Assembly: GCA_036936605.1 (NCBI GenBank) | Contig: JAUPFV010000002.1 | Coordinates: 267,724,770 to 267,788,769 of the forward strand | DNA: 64,000 bases | Reading direction: 5' to 3' | DNA from: Limnanthes douglasii subsp. nivea | Taxonomy: Eukaryota > Streptophyta > Magnoliopsida > Brassicales > Limnanthaceae | In this document: positions 1 through 9,754 of the stretch, one piece after another | Layout of the letters: every line of letters starts with the position of its first letter | Numbering within the stretch: the first letter of the stretch is position 1 | Translations under genes and position numbers: made by a program | Notes under the pieces: generated by a model | Told to the model about the DNA's origin: nothing | What the model saw: only the letters and a program-made list of their open reading frames with translations | Database searches by the model: none

Positions 1-1474
1 CTGAAACCTTACTTGTCTCTCCATTTCAACAATTGGCCTCATATAGCACAACATCGAATACTCCAATACATCGTTCTCATATGACAATTCAAAGGGAATC
101 TTTTCGAATACCACGACATTAGCAATACTTGTAGATTCAGGGAAGTCAATTTCGAAAGCTTCAAAATCAAAAGCCCTTATACCTTTGATTAGGTTAACAT
201 CTCTGAACACCTGCCTTTCAGGAGGGAGAAGTAGTGGATAAGGAGGATTGGATATTGTGGTTGGTGGAGGTTTATCAATAGGAATTGTTGGAGATATAAT
301 TTCTGAACAGAGGACTATCTCCGAACGGGTCGAGGTCTTTTTCATCTTCTTGTCTCTCTTATCACTACCTTGTTTACCCATCTTGTGTACCTTTTTTTAC
401 GCACATAAGATTCTGAGGGCACCTCACTTCCCTCAACGGTAGTAGAAACTGCAGCAAACAAGGCATAGTCAATCTCATCAGGCTGACCTTCCTTTCCCAT
501 CTCGGCAGCAAACTGTGACGAGCCTTCTTTTCTTTTTTTATTATTTTTATTCCGATGGTTGGGGGCTCGGTTCCTGGTTGGAAGATACAAATTTCTATCA
601 TTAACTTTAGTTCTCTCGAAAAATAGTAGAAAACCGATGAGGAGTGCTAAATGGATCCCATTTCAGCTCTCGTTCGGGGTTAGTCTTCCATAGAAGACTT
701 TAAACAAAGTTAGCGAGAGTGAAGCACTAATAGAAGCCATTTGACCAATTTGCTTTTGCCCATTGGTTCAAATTTCTAAAGGTTACATTTGCATCAACCA
801 GATGATGCAGATAAGGCTTCAAGATAACTGATATAAAAGATATTGAGTGTAAGTAGTATAATATATGATAAGAAAAATTGAAAGTCAAAGATAATTTCGA
901 TGAAGCTTACCAGTGTTCTTAAAGTATCGAGTGAGTTGGCTTGGATTGTTTTGAGAGGTAATCTACTTTTTGTTTTCCCATCATCCACTGATAAAGAGCA
1001 ATTGTGTCTTCTATATTTTATCAACCTCTAGTAAATCATTCCCCATATTATAATAGTAGAAGGGGATTTGGAGGTTGTGAGATAGTTCAGCAACAGCATC
1101 CAGTTGCTCTATCGGTATCAGAGTCTTGAATAGCCTTGAAGATATGATATCCTTCATATTTTCTTCTATAACCTTGGAATTAGATCTAGAAGGATCAGTG
1201 GGATGAGTACCAATGTTCTCTTCTTCATGATGAGAGGACTCAACAACCAATGTTGCGGGATTTTCTTCTATACTTAGGTGTGATGGAAGCTCAGTTGGAA
1301 GTGTTACAGGATCTTCTTCCATGTGCATACCTTTTAGGAGGGTTGGATTATTAATAGTTGCTTGTTACACTATTAGTTGTTGTATTATTAGCTTTTTTCT
1401 GCAGAGAGTTTAGTTTTGGTTTTAAATAGTCTGGTTACTCTACGAGAAGTTTTCTCCTTGGTGTCTGATCCCAT
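1..1474 (-). pseudogene. Decayed antisense-type gene of a Tat-lineage gypsy element (Transposase_28-like)
   Basis: This is a degenerate relative of the antisense genes at 5508-8468 and 36128-39111. Reading leftwards from an ATG at 1474 (MGSD..., matching an internal MGSD/MVSD in the other copies), the block IPFYYYNMGNDLLEV at about 1030 matches IPFYHFNMGDDFKAV. It is followed by a decayed match to the RTQFLFVSGAWENGKK stretch and a GTAAGC donor near 910, at the same intron position as the better copies. Exon-2 matches continue through LYLPTRNRAPN near 590 and end with a leucine-rich MRPIVEMERQVRF block that the window edge cuts. Several stops and an internal deletion (most of the conserved domain before IPFYYY is missing) make it a pseudogene. 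No LTRs were found around it. The family relation is well supported; the exact ends are not. Confidence 0.7.
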
Positions 1475-3084
1475 GGTTTTGAAAGTATAAAGGTTTTAAA
1501 CACTGGTGGCCCTTAAGAGTAGGATGATTTGAGTGGAATAGGAGAATGACTTGGTGATGTGAATGACTGAGTGGTGAAAGAAATTTTGGATGGAATGTTA
1601 CACCTATTATAAGGAAGAACTCCTATGTAATCAATGGATTGCGTTACGACAATCGTACTTGAGGAGGCAGACAACCCAACAACGGCCCTTGCCTTATTCT
1701 TTTCTTTTTATAGTTCAGAAAAGTTCAACCAACACATTTGGTTAATGCATTTTTTGTGGTGAACATGCAAACACCAAAATGATTCCGGAAAAATAATCTA
1801 CGCTGGTTAATGTGGTGGAGGTAGAGGAAAAATTCAGTACATAATTGAATATCAACGATGAAAATTTTCTCTATCTAGAATTAAAATTTGTTCTCTCTTT
1901 AAAAATACCTACAATGAAAAAAATTAAGAAACGTTTCAGTATCCTACTAAGATAAGTGGAAACAATAGTAGTAACTAGGAGACTTTAAAGAATTTGAACC
2001 GTCTCTCTTTTGATTGAGTAGTTTTACCCATGCTAAAACAAGTCCGTGGCTCCGATTTTACAAAAAGTAATTGGTTAAAAGTTGTGAACTTTGGGTAGTA
2101 ACCATCCTTCAATGATACCATCAGATGAGATTTGGATACTTTCATCACTTGTGCTCAATTAAAGAGTACTGGGAAATCAAGATCAGAGAAATAAGCAAGT
2201 GTAAATCACATGCGGTTCGGATATGTGTCAGTTAGACCTTCCAAAATACCTTAGAAAGGGCTAAGGATGGGTTCAGATTTCTTTGAGTGCAATAACCATC
2301 AGTGGGGTCAGATTTTTTCGAGGGGCAATCTAAACCCAAAATAAATATTATACTGACTTAGCTGCATGGTAGTTGTATTCTGACTTTTGAAATAATTATA
2401 CTTAATAATAGTTAATGGTCTTAAAGGCTTATGAGCTCAACCCATATTCGTGACCCGACCTGGTTGGCCCCCAGACTCAAAGTTAGCTTATATAAACTCC
2501 AAAGAGTAGCATTTATAAGGTGGACTGTATCTCACTAATAATTAAATAAAGAAGCTTAATTATCTTTATACCTTCCACTTTTAATCTAATACACAACCCC
2601 TACATTTACTAAGATACCACCAAACCGGTTTTATTCTCACCAATTATGATACGTGGTTTCATATTATTTACAAAAAGGTTTCGCTTTAATGGTTTCGTAT
2701 CATTTGTCTCACCTCGTAAGCATTTTTTTATCCCTCGTCTACCAAACCCATGATCTAGTTTTACATTTTTCACTAAACATTACCCAGTCTCACATATATT
2801 GAACCCATGAATATGTTTCATATCTGTCACTAATCATATATTTGGTTATGATTGGTTTCACATATATCACGACAAAATATATTATAAATGGGTCCCAAAT
2901 CTATCATAAATCATAAGATCTTGAATCTATCACTATCAAATGTATTTTGGTCATGGAAAATGTCAAATAGTCAAGAGGATAGTTTCAACATAAAGCTTAT
3001 GAATATCCATGTATTTTGATTATGACAAAGAGTCATAAAAATAGCAACTAAGAGTATAAACATTACATTGATCTTATAAAACCT
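1475..3084. other. AT-rich interval without a recognisable gene
   Basis: No coding homology was seen on either strand. A TATA-like stretch on the minus strand near 1610 would lie about 130 bases upstream of the decayed gene ending at 1474. Between about 2640 and 2960 there are scattered degenerate copies of a GGTTTCAYATMTATCA-type motif, related to the denser array at 4147-4470. Confidence 0.5.
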
Positions 3085-4646
3085 CTACATATGTTCATTT
3101 ATCATAACCATATTTCGACCAACGACTCTACGCATTATCTTTTGGGTACTTAGTTCTCCTCTAGACGTAATACATTTATTTTTAGGTCTTACAGCTCTCA
3201 TTTTCATAATTGGAGGAAGTATATCTGGAGAATTTGTTAAAGTAGATTTTTTACCAAAAGTAGTAAATGCGGGTATGCCATATGAATATATTCTCGTATA
3301 AGATATTATAAAATAGCATTGCTCAACATACTTAATAGGATTTTCCTCTATATAATATGACGACAAAAGCATTAGAGCATGGAAAACAATTTTATTGCCA
3401 CACACCACAAGAATATGTAAATACACTAAGATCAACAACCATAACAAGATCACAAGACAATCGTGTAAAAGAGCATTATAAGAATGAACTATTCATGAAT
3501 GAAATTTTTCCACATTGGCTTTTAACTTCTTATCAAATTCAAGAAATAAACCACTAGTTAAATGTTTAGCCTTGGCACAACGTCTTGAAATTTAACTCAT
3601 AAGTAATACTATAATCTTGTCAAATAATTCCAATATAGATAAACTACAATATTGTCTGATCAGATGATCAAAAGATTAAGCATGAAAAAAATACATGGAA
3701 CCGTACCTCATACCTTCGGAAAAAACACAAGCATATTTGTTCAAAGGTAAATTCTTACAAAAATAACAACTTTATTGCCTCATTCTTTAAGAAATTCATC
3801 TATATATTGAATGTACATGTTCTAAGTCGCAATATATTAACATTTTTAAACATGTAAATCATATTTTCTTTAAATGGTATCGATGTACCACTCAAAGAAT
3901 GCTTCAAATTATTTATATGATGATAAATACAATATGCATGATAGTAATCTTAAAATAAAATATATAAAGCACTAACAATACCTAAATGACGATCACTAAT
4001 AAGTGTGATTAATGATCCAAAAAATAAGGTTTTGACATCTTCAGAAACCATAACCATTTTTCAGAATTTTCAGGCCCAATAATATTAAATGCAACATGAA
4101 ATATACGAGTAAAAAATTATGGAAAATATATTATAAATCACACTGTTATATTGATTATGTGTGGTTTCACGTGTATCGTATTCTTGTTGCACATCTATAA
4201 TTGAATATATCAGATTTAGCATCTATTATATTGATTATACACAGTTTCACATCTATCATACTAGATTATATTTGGCTACGCATCTACCATATTGATGTAT
4301 CAAATTATGCATCTTTGATTATATACGGATTCACGTTTATCATATTGATTATATACGGTTTTACATCTATAATTTTGATTATTTATGGTTTCACATCAAC
4401 CATGATATGTGGTTTCACATCTATCATATATGATTTTGCATCTATCATATTTGGTTATCCCTAGTTTCGCATATATAGATATAACATAAAAAAATAACAT
4501 GCATTGCAATAAAAAAATAGTAGTACAAACAAAACTCATCATTGTTACCATATTTAATGATGACAGATAACAATACCTCTTTATTATTTTCCCCTTAAAA
4601 AAGTTCTATCATTTTATAAAACTAAACAACGGAAATTGAAACAATG
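3085..4646 (-). pseudogene. Mutator-like (MULE) transposase, C-terminal part
   Basis: Read on the minus strand, this holds the catalytic and C-terminal blocks of a MURA/MULE transposase in several broken frames. Near 4600-4530 is a decayed DGT-L-GKY-like block (DRTFLRGK, then VLLSVIIKYGNN). Near 4100 is VAFNIIGPENSEKWLWFL, matching the family's AF-IV-EN--SW-WFL. Near 3990 is LISDRHLGIVSALY, then YYHAYCIYHHINNLKHS, matching the SDR-GI and CxxH region. A Y-VEQCY-like tract and a PPIMKMRAVRPKNK tract near 3200 match the usual PP--R--GRPKK tail. Stops and frameshifts are frequent, and a minisatellite (4147-4470) interrupts it. The N-terminal part lies at 10166-10960, beyond the nested Element 1. 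Confidence 0.7.
4147..4470. repeat. Degenerate ~30-bp minisatellite
   Basis: Tandem, diverged copies of a unit of about 30 bases built on GGTTTCACATCTATCATATT plus GATTATATAC. The array lies inside the MULE pseudogene, between its DGT-like block and its EN-SW-WFL block, so it probably arose or inserted after the gene died. Weaker copies of the motif lie at 2640-2960. Confidence 0.65.
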
Positions 4647-4651
4647 GATAC

Positions 4652-5060
4652 TGGTGTGGATGATTATCGCCTGAGGGTAGGCTTGTAATTTGGTTGATGT
4701 TTTATAGTAGTATGTGGGTATTATATGTTTAGAGTAGAGAGTAGAGAGATAATTAAGCTGGCTGGTAGCAGTTAATTCTCATTACCCACACTTAATGCAG
4801 GTGGTTGGGTATTTATACCCTGATGTTTGGGCCCTTATGGGCTTTCGGGTCATGTTTAATGGACCCGGGTCATGTTCAAAGACCCATGAGCTCTTAAGTA
4901 AGAGAGCAAGTAGCTTAGTCAAGAAGTGTTTAGGTTTTTTAGTACTTTTGTCATAGTTCGAACAGTCCTACGGTCTGAGTGTTCGAAGTGATCTGTACGG
5001 TCCGGAGGCATTGGACCGAACTGTCCTTGTCCGGGGAGCATACAGAATTCAGACTCATCA
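4652..5060 (-). repeat. Element 1 3' LTR
   Basis: It is 409 bp and begins TGGTGTGGATG and ends GACTCATCA on the plus strand, giving TG...CA ends in both readings. It is preceded by the target duplication GATAC (4647-4651) and followed by the polypurine tract. It pairs with 9755-10160. Confidence 0.93.
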
Positions 5061-5064
5061 GGAG

Positions 5065-5074
5065 CCCCTTTTTT
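5065..5074 (-). other. Element 1 polypurine tract
   Basis: On the minus strand this reads AAAAAAGGGG, immediately upstream of the 3' LTR, where second-strand DNA priming occurs in LTR retrotransposons. The identical tract lies in Element 2 at 39537-39546. Confidence 0.8.
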
Positions 5075-5400
5075 AGGTGTTTGTGCAAATACTCTTGCCA
5101 AAGACCTGAAAAACAGTCCGACATTAGGGGTAGTTTTTATCCGGACAGGTCTGTCAATTCGGGCTATGGGTTTATCCGAACAGATAAAGCTTCACGAATT
5201 CAAAACGGTTTTTGCCAGAGTTCGTGGGACACGTGTCGCTCTCTGATTGGTTGCTTCAGCCGTTTTTTCACCTTGAATTTCGAACCCACCTTCTTCGAAA
5301 ATCAACCTCTTAATTAAAGGTGGTGATATCAGCGCCGTCTTTTAATCATTGCCAAACTTTTCGAATTCTCCTAAGAATCAACTTCCTTTTTCAGATTTAC

Positions 5401-5408
5401 TATAAATA
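5401..5408 (+). promoter_or_regulatory. TATA box of the Element 1 antisense gene
   Basis: TATAAATA lies 107 bases upstream of the ATG at 5508. A matching TATA box (CTATAAATTC) lies at the same relative place in Element 2 (39211-39220, minus strand), about 100 bases upstream of that copy's ATG. This supports a dedicated promoter for the antisense gene rather than read-through from the LTR. Confidence 0.6.
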
Positions 5409-5507
5409 CAAACTCATTTTCTACCGTTTTACCATCTCCTTCAAATTTACTCTGCAAAATCTCTCAAAGCTTTCTCTCTCTAAAGAAAAAACTTTGTTTG
5501 ATAGTTT

Positions 5508-8468
5508 ATGTTTACAGAGAGGAACGCTCTTGTCAAAGGCGGGTGGCTCAACCTTTCTGAGTTAGAGAAAGCTCAAAAAGTCAAAAGAGAAAGACGGATC
5601 GCAGCAGGGTTACCCACCTCGCCTGTTGATAGACCAATCACCTCTGCTACCGATTCAGACCGAGGCTCTTCTTCTTCCAAATGCACTAAGCCTAGAAAAC
5701 TATTTCAAACCAACCTCTCCCCCATAATCTCTGGTTCCTCAGTTCAGGAATCGGAGCCTGCTGTCGAGCCAGGAGTTACAGCCACTAGCCTCAAAAAACC
5801 CTCTCCCTTCATTGCAATGGTATCGGATACGGAGCACTCTCCTGAGAAGTTAGTCGATAGGAGGAAAGGCCGGTTGGTTAAAGGCCAAGGGTCTAAAAAC
5901 ACTCCCTCTAAGTCGGGGGCAAAGGACAGCAGCACCGGATCAGAGGTGCCTATTAGAGCCCCCAAGGACAGGTTGTCCGGACCGGAGGGTCCCAATCCAA
6001 ATCTTCAACAAGAAACTTCTGTTCCAGACACTCTACCGGAGAGCAGAAATCAAAGGGGTACTGAGGCCCATCAGTCCGGAGACAAGGCTGAATCAAATTT
6101 GAACCCTTTCCCCACTACAGTTGCTGAAATCCCTTCAACAATTATGAATGAAGTGATGGAGGACTCTGTTGAAGAGGCCCCATTTGAGTCTGAGCCCTCT
6201 GGTCAGACCAGCAAAGAGATAGTCGCCAAGAAGGATAAGGGCAAGGAGAAATTGTACTTGAGGCATCCGGATCTGCCGGAGAGCCTAGAAGGAAAAGTGG
6301 GGCCTTGTTTTCACAAGGTCAGCGTTAATTACCTCCTTTCCTTACAAAAAATCAACTACGCATTCATCCTTACTGTTGAGCTGGGCAGAATGCGTACGAA
6401 GTGGGGCATACCAGAAAACGTAAAGATCAGGATTCCTATACACCCGGAGACTCCTATGGATTGCAAGTTAAGCGAAGTGGTCATATTCACGGAGTTATTC
6501 AACTGGGGGCTCAAGTTCCCATTAGACCCAGAGATTGTCAGATATTTCCATTTGATAAAACTCTGTCCGAGCCAACTGAGCCCCAACGCTTGGTACACCC
6601 TCATGTCTTGCATCATGGCATCAAGGCTGTCCGGGATCCCTCTGCCAATGGAGGAGTTTGCTGTAGTGGCCAGCCTATGTAGAAACCACCACATCCCCTT
6701 TTACCACTTTAACATGGGGGATGACTTCAAGGCGGTGGATGATCTGTTGGAGGCAGAGAGGAATTGGAGGACTCAGTTCCTATTCGTCAGTGGTGCCTGG
6801 GAGAACGGCAAGAAGATCAAATCCGGAGAGAACCCAAGCCTCCTCAGAAGCAGGTGGATGAGTGACCGTAAGTCCTTTACTTTATACTTTTGTTTCTTCC
6901 TTTCTTTTCTAACGTATTTTGAACTAATGGGTCTCAGTTTTTCCTTGGTAGTACTGCCCAAGGAGTTTAGTGACAATCAGAAAGCCGGGCAGGTTACTTG
7001 TGGCAAGATTAATGCCTGGGCTGCTGAGAGATGGGGGAATCGATTCCATGCTGCTTTTACCAGTAGCAACTTGGCAAGGTCTCACCTGTGGAATACCACA
7101 GGTCGGAGAGACTTGACTTGGGAGGAGCTCACCATCCAGCCTCCTCCGGACGTTGTGCTTAAGAGGACCCATGAACCAAATGGGACACTCTTCCTGCCAG
7201 GCCGGGCCAAAGCCCCAAGCAAGATGAAAGGAAAGAAGAAGAAGGGCAAAAATGTGGTGGGTGATGCTAACCCTCCTGATGCAGAGAAGGATGCTCCAAC
7301 AGATCTGGAGGGGCCATCCCAGAGCCAAATTGATGCTGCTCTCCTAGAAGTGGTGGAGCAAGAGACTGAGAAACAAGAAGCGAACCTCCCAAAACCTCCA
7401 AGGGCTTCTAAGAGGAATCATAAACAGGGAAGCGAAGGCACAGACCGGGAGGCCAAGAAGAAGAAAACTTCTAAGGGAGACGAGCTTTCTCTCAGGGCTC
7501 CGGAGCCTTCTGTCCATGTTGACCCTGCTGACCCAACGCATGCCGAGGAGATTCCGGGCGAATTTCATACTAATGAGGTTGAGGGGGGAGATATCAACAT
7601 CGATGGAGTAGACATCACCGGTCTTGGTGAGCTTGGTGAATACTTCATCAATCTTCCCAGAGATGACTTTGCTGGGCCTTACCTTCCTCCAAGCACCTCC
7701 AACACGGTCACTTTTAATGGTAAGACTTTTAGTGTTTCTAGTGAAAGGGATCTCATAGCCCACTCTTTGTTGAGCAACGTTCAGCCTGTACTTGTGTTGG
7801 AGAAACAAGTTCGAAACCAGGCTGATATCATCAAAGATCTCAAGTCTGACAAAGAGAAGCTGTCTGACGACCTTCGCACTGCCACTTCCAATGCTGACAT
7901 GTTAAAGGAAGAAAACGAGGAGTTGAAGAGAAACCAGAAGGCAAGCACCACAAAAGTCGCCACTTTAGAGGAAACCATTAGAGATCTCCGGGAGAAGCTG
8001 TCCGGTCTGGAGAAAGACCTTAACACCTCAAAGGGAGAATCCAAAGCCAAGGATCAAATCATCACCAACCTGACCAATGACAAAATCGCTCTTGAGAATA
8101 CAGTGTCTAAGGCTGCTGAGGAGAAAACCACTTTGCTACAGAAGCAGGAGGCCAAGATCCAAGCCAAGATCAACGCTTATGCTACCAGAATGATCGACAG
8201 CCAGGAGGAAATGTATGCCAAGGTGAGGTCTGACATGGTTCTACTCTTCCATGAGAAGTTTCCGAAGAGGAACCTAGGGGACTTATGGCTTCATGTTGAG
8301 CCTGAAGACCTCCCGTATCATACGATGGCCGAAGGTGACCGGTATGGCTACTCTAGTGATTCCTCAGATGACGAAGAACACACCGGGGAGAAAATTGGCG
8401 AAGAGAAAGACGATCCTAAGGGAAAGAAGGTAGATGAACGTGAGCCATCTTCAAAGGATCAACCTTAA
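5508..8468 (+). CDS. Antisense-gene protein of Element 1, Transposase_28-like, one intron
   Basis: It is transcribed against the element's own gag-pol direction. Spliced, it gives 958 residues (exons 5508-6867 and 6952-8468); unspliced, the frame stays open for 986. The N-terminal ~250 residues are Ser/Pro/Lys-rich and look disordered. Residues about 250-453 are conserved, with FNWGLKFPLDPEIVRYF and LCPSQLSPNAW, which resemble the Pfam Transposase_28 'putative gypsy type transposon' family. A KGKKKKGK basic patch follows (a possible nuclear signal). Residues about 760-910 are heptad-rich coiled coil, and the last ~45 are acidic. The function of such antisense ORFs in Tat/Retand-like elements is unknown. 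The start is fixed by homology with the copy in Element 2 (MFTARTALIKGGW) and by the TATA box. It is intact although its element lost gag-pol. Confidence 0.8.
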   Translation: MFTERNALVKGGWLNLSELEKAQKVKRERRIAAGLPTSPVDRPITSATDSDRGSSSSKCTKPRKLFQTNLSPIISGSSVQESEPAVEPGVTATSLKKPSPFIAMVSDTEHSPEKLVDRRKGRLVKGQGSKNTPSKSGAKDSSTGSEVPIRAPKDRLSGPEGPNPNLQQETSVPDTLPESRNQRGTEAHQSGDKAESNLNPFPTTVAEIPSTIMNEVMEDSVEEAPFESEPSGQTSKEIVAKKDKGKEKLYLRHPDLPESLEGKVGPCFHKVSVNYLLSLQKINYAFILTVELGRMRTKWGIPENVKIRIPIHPETPMDCKLSEVVIFTELFNWGLKFPLDPEIVRYFHLIKLCPSQLSPNAWYTLMSCIMASRLSGIPLPMEEFAVVASLCRNHHIPFYHFNMGDDFKAVDDLLEAERNWRTQFLFVSGAWENGKKIKSGENPSLLRSRWMSDRKSFTLYFCFFLSFLTYFELMGLSFSLVVLPKEFSDNQKAGQVTCGKINAWAAERWGNRFHAAFTSSNLARSHLWNTTGRRDLTWEELTIQPPPDVVLKRTHEPNGTLFLPGRAKAPSKMKGKKKKGKNVVGDANPPDAEKDAPTDLEGPSQSQIDAALLEVVEQETEKQEANLPKPPRASKRNHKQGSEGTDREAKKKKTSKGDELSLRAPEPSVHVDPADPTHAEEIPGEFHTNEVEGGDINIDGVDITGLGELGEYFINLPRDDFAGPYLPPSTSNTVTFNGKTFSVSSERDLIAHSLLSNVQPVLVLEKQVRNQADIIKDLKSDKEKLSDDLRTATSNADMLKEENEELKRNQKASTTKVATLEETIRDLREKLSGLEKDLNTSKGESKAKDQIITNLTNDKIALENTVSKAAEEKTTLLQKQEAKIQAKINAYATRMIDSQEEMYAKVRSDMVLLFHEKFPKRNLGDLWLHVEPEDLPYHTMAEGDRYGYSSDSSDDEEHTGEKIGEEKDDPKGKKVDEREPSSKDQP
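6868..6951 (+). other. Intron of the Element 1 antisense gene
   Basis: It is 84 bases, starts GTAAGT, is pyrimidine-rich, has CTAAC and CTAAT branch-like motifs and ends TTGGTAG. Element 2 has an 82-bp intron at the homologous place (37673-37754), and the decayed copy at 1-1474 keeps a GTAAGC donor. The length is divisible by three and no stop occurs in frame, so both spliced and unspliced messages are open. Its survival through retrotransposition fits a gene antisense to the packaged RNA, where its splice signals are unreadable. Confidence 0.8.
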
Positions 8469-8508
8469 CTTATGATTTACTTTGTTTACTTTTTATTCAG
8501 ACTAAAGT

Positions 8509-8761
8509 CCTTGGAAGGCCAAGACATCCTTTTTTGTAATTGTGTCCGGTATCTGACCAGATAGGTTATTTGTTCTACTCTGACCATTCAAAAGTCCTTG
8601 GAAGGCCAAAGCACTTTAAGTTATTTCAATGAATGTTTCTGTTTTGCACAAATCTCATCTTCTTTCATTGTTTGTTCCAATTTCGATGGCTAGAGTTTAA
8701 ATATCCTTTAATTATTTCATAGTGAGAGTGTTTAAGTTCTCCGGCTAGAGTTTAAATAGCC
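8509..8761. repeat. Two pairs of stem-loops between the convergent genes of Element 1
   Basis: Two copies of CCTTGGAAGGCCAAGG-like sequence (8509-8523 and 8596-8609; stem CCTTGG/CCAAGG) are followed by two copies of GGCTAGAGTTTAAATAGCC-like sequence (8688-8706 and 8743-8761; stem GGCTA/TAGCC). They lie between the stop of the antisense gene and the end of integrase. The same four units, in the same order relative to the element, occur in Element 2 at 35833-36087. Confidence 0.75.
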
Positions 8762-8951
8762 CTTAGTTATTTCAATCCGGATAGTGTGACAAAGAACAAA
8801 ACTTAAAAACTTGGAAATTTTTTAAGAAGGCATCGAATTTCATTCAAAAGCCCGGACACCTCATTAAAACCTCCCTGTGCCACCAGGGAGGAAAGAGTAT
8901 GCCCCCAAATATTTATATGGATGTTTAAACAAGTAAATATTTACACAAATT

Positions 8952-9754
8952 CTATTCCAAGTACATCCGGAGATGCTCAATATTCCAAGGATGAGTCAAA
9001 ACTCTTCCATCTTCGTCTTCCAACCAATATGTTCCAGGTTTAATTCTCTCAACAACCATATACGGACCCTCCCAAGTTGGGGCCAGCTTTCCGAACAGCT
9101 TTTCTTTAGTGTGTAAGAAGACCTTCCTCAATACATTGTCCCCCGGTTGGAAATCTCTTCTTTTAACTTTGGAAGCAAACCTACTTCTCATCAAACCCTG
9201 ATAGTGTGCAACTCTAAGGTGAGCTTTAACTCGTCTTTCTTCTATCAAATCAAGTTGACCTCTGATTGCCAACTCGTTAGCGTGTTCGGAGAAGTTGTGA
9301 ACACGAAAGGAGGGGAGAGTTGCCTCTATGGGAGCTACTGCATCCATCCCATAGACCAAAGCAAAGGGTGACTCTTGTGTTGCAGCCCCATGTGTTGTCC
9401 GGTAGGCCCACAAGACCTCTTGTAGATAACTAGGCCACTTCCCAGCAGCCCCTTCCAAATTCTTCTTTAAACCGGACAGTATAGTTCTATTAGCTACTTC
9501 AACTTGCCCATTTGCTTGTGGGTGGAGAGGTGAAGAGAAACAATGTTGTATACCCTTTGTGGCACAGAAGTTCTCCATTTCCCTATTGTCAAATTGTGGC
9601 CCATTGTCTGTTGTTATCTTTTGTGGGACACCAAATCTGCAACAGATGTTGGATAGAATGAATTTTATAACAGCTTTTGATGTTGTCCCTGCTAGAGGGG
9701 CTGCTTCAATCCACTTCGAAAAGTAGTCTATGGCCACAATTATAGTTTTGCGTC
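8952..9754 (-). pseudogene. Element 1 integrase, C-terminal part
   Basis: The frame reads from RKTIIVAIDYFSKW, directly abutting the 5' LTR at 9755, to the natural end LRMYLE. It has the second and third catalytic residues of the retroviral-type integrase core (TDNGPQFDN and GQVEVANR). The HHCC zinc-binding domain and the first catalytic Asp are gone, so it cannot be an active integrase. It matches the integrase of Element 2 closely along its whole length. It has no chromodomain, as expected for the Tat lineage. Confidence 0.85.

Noticed and set aside
4201..4464. Open frame rich in ILIIYGFTSI repeats
   Set aside because: Translation of the degenerate minisatellite inside the MULE pseudogene.
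5744..8050. Several 80-150-codon frames on the minus strand opposite the Element 1 antisense gene
   Set aside because: They are shadow frames of the plus-strand coding sequence, without homology.
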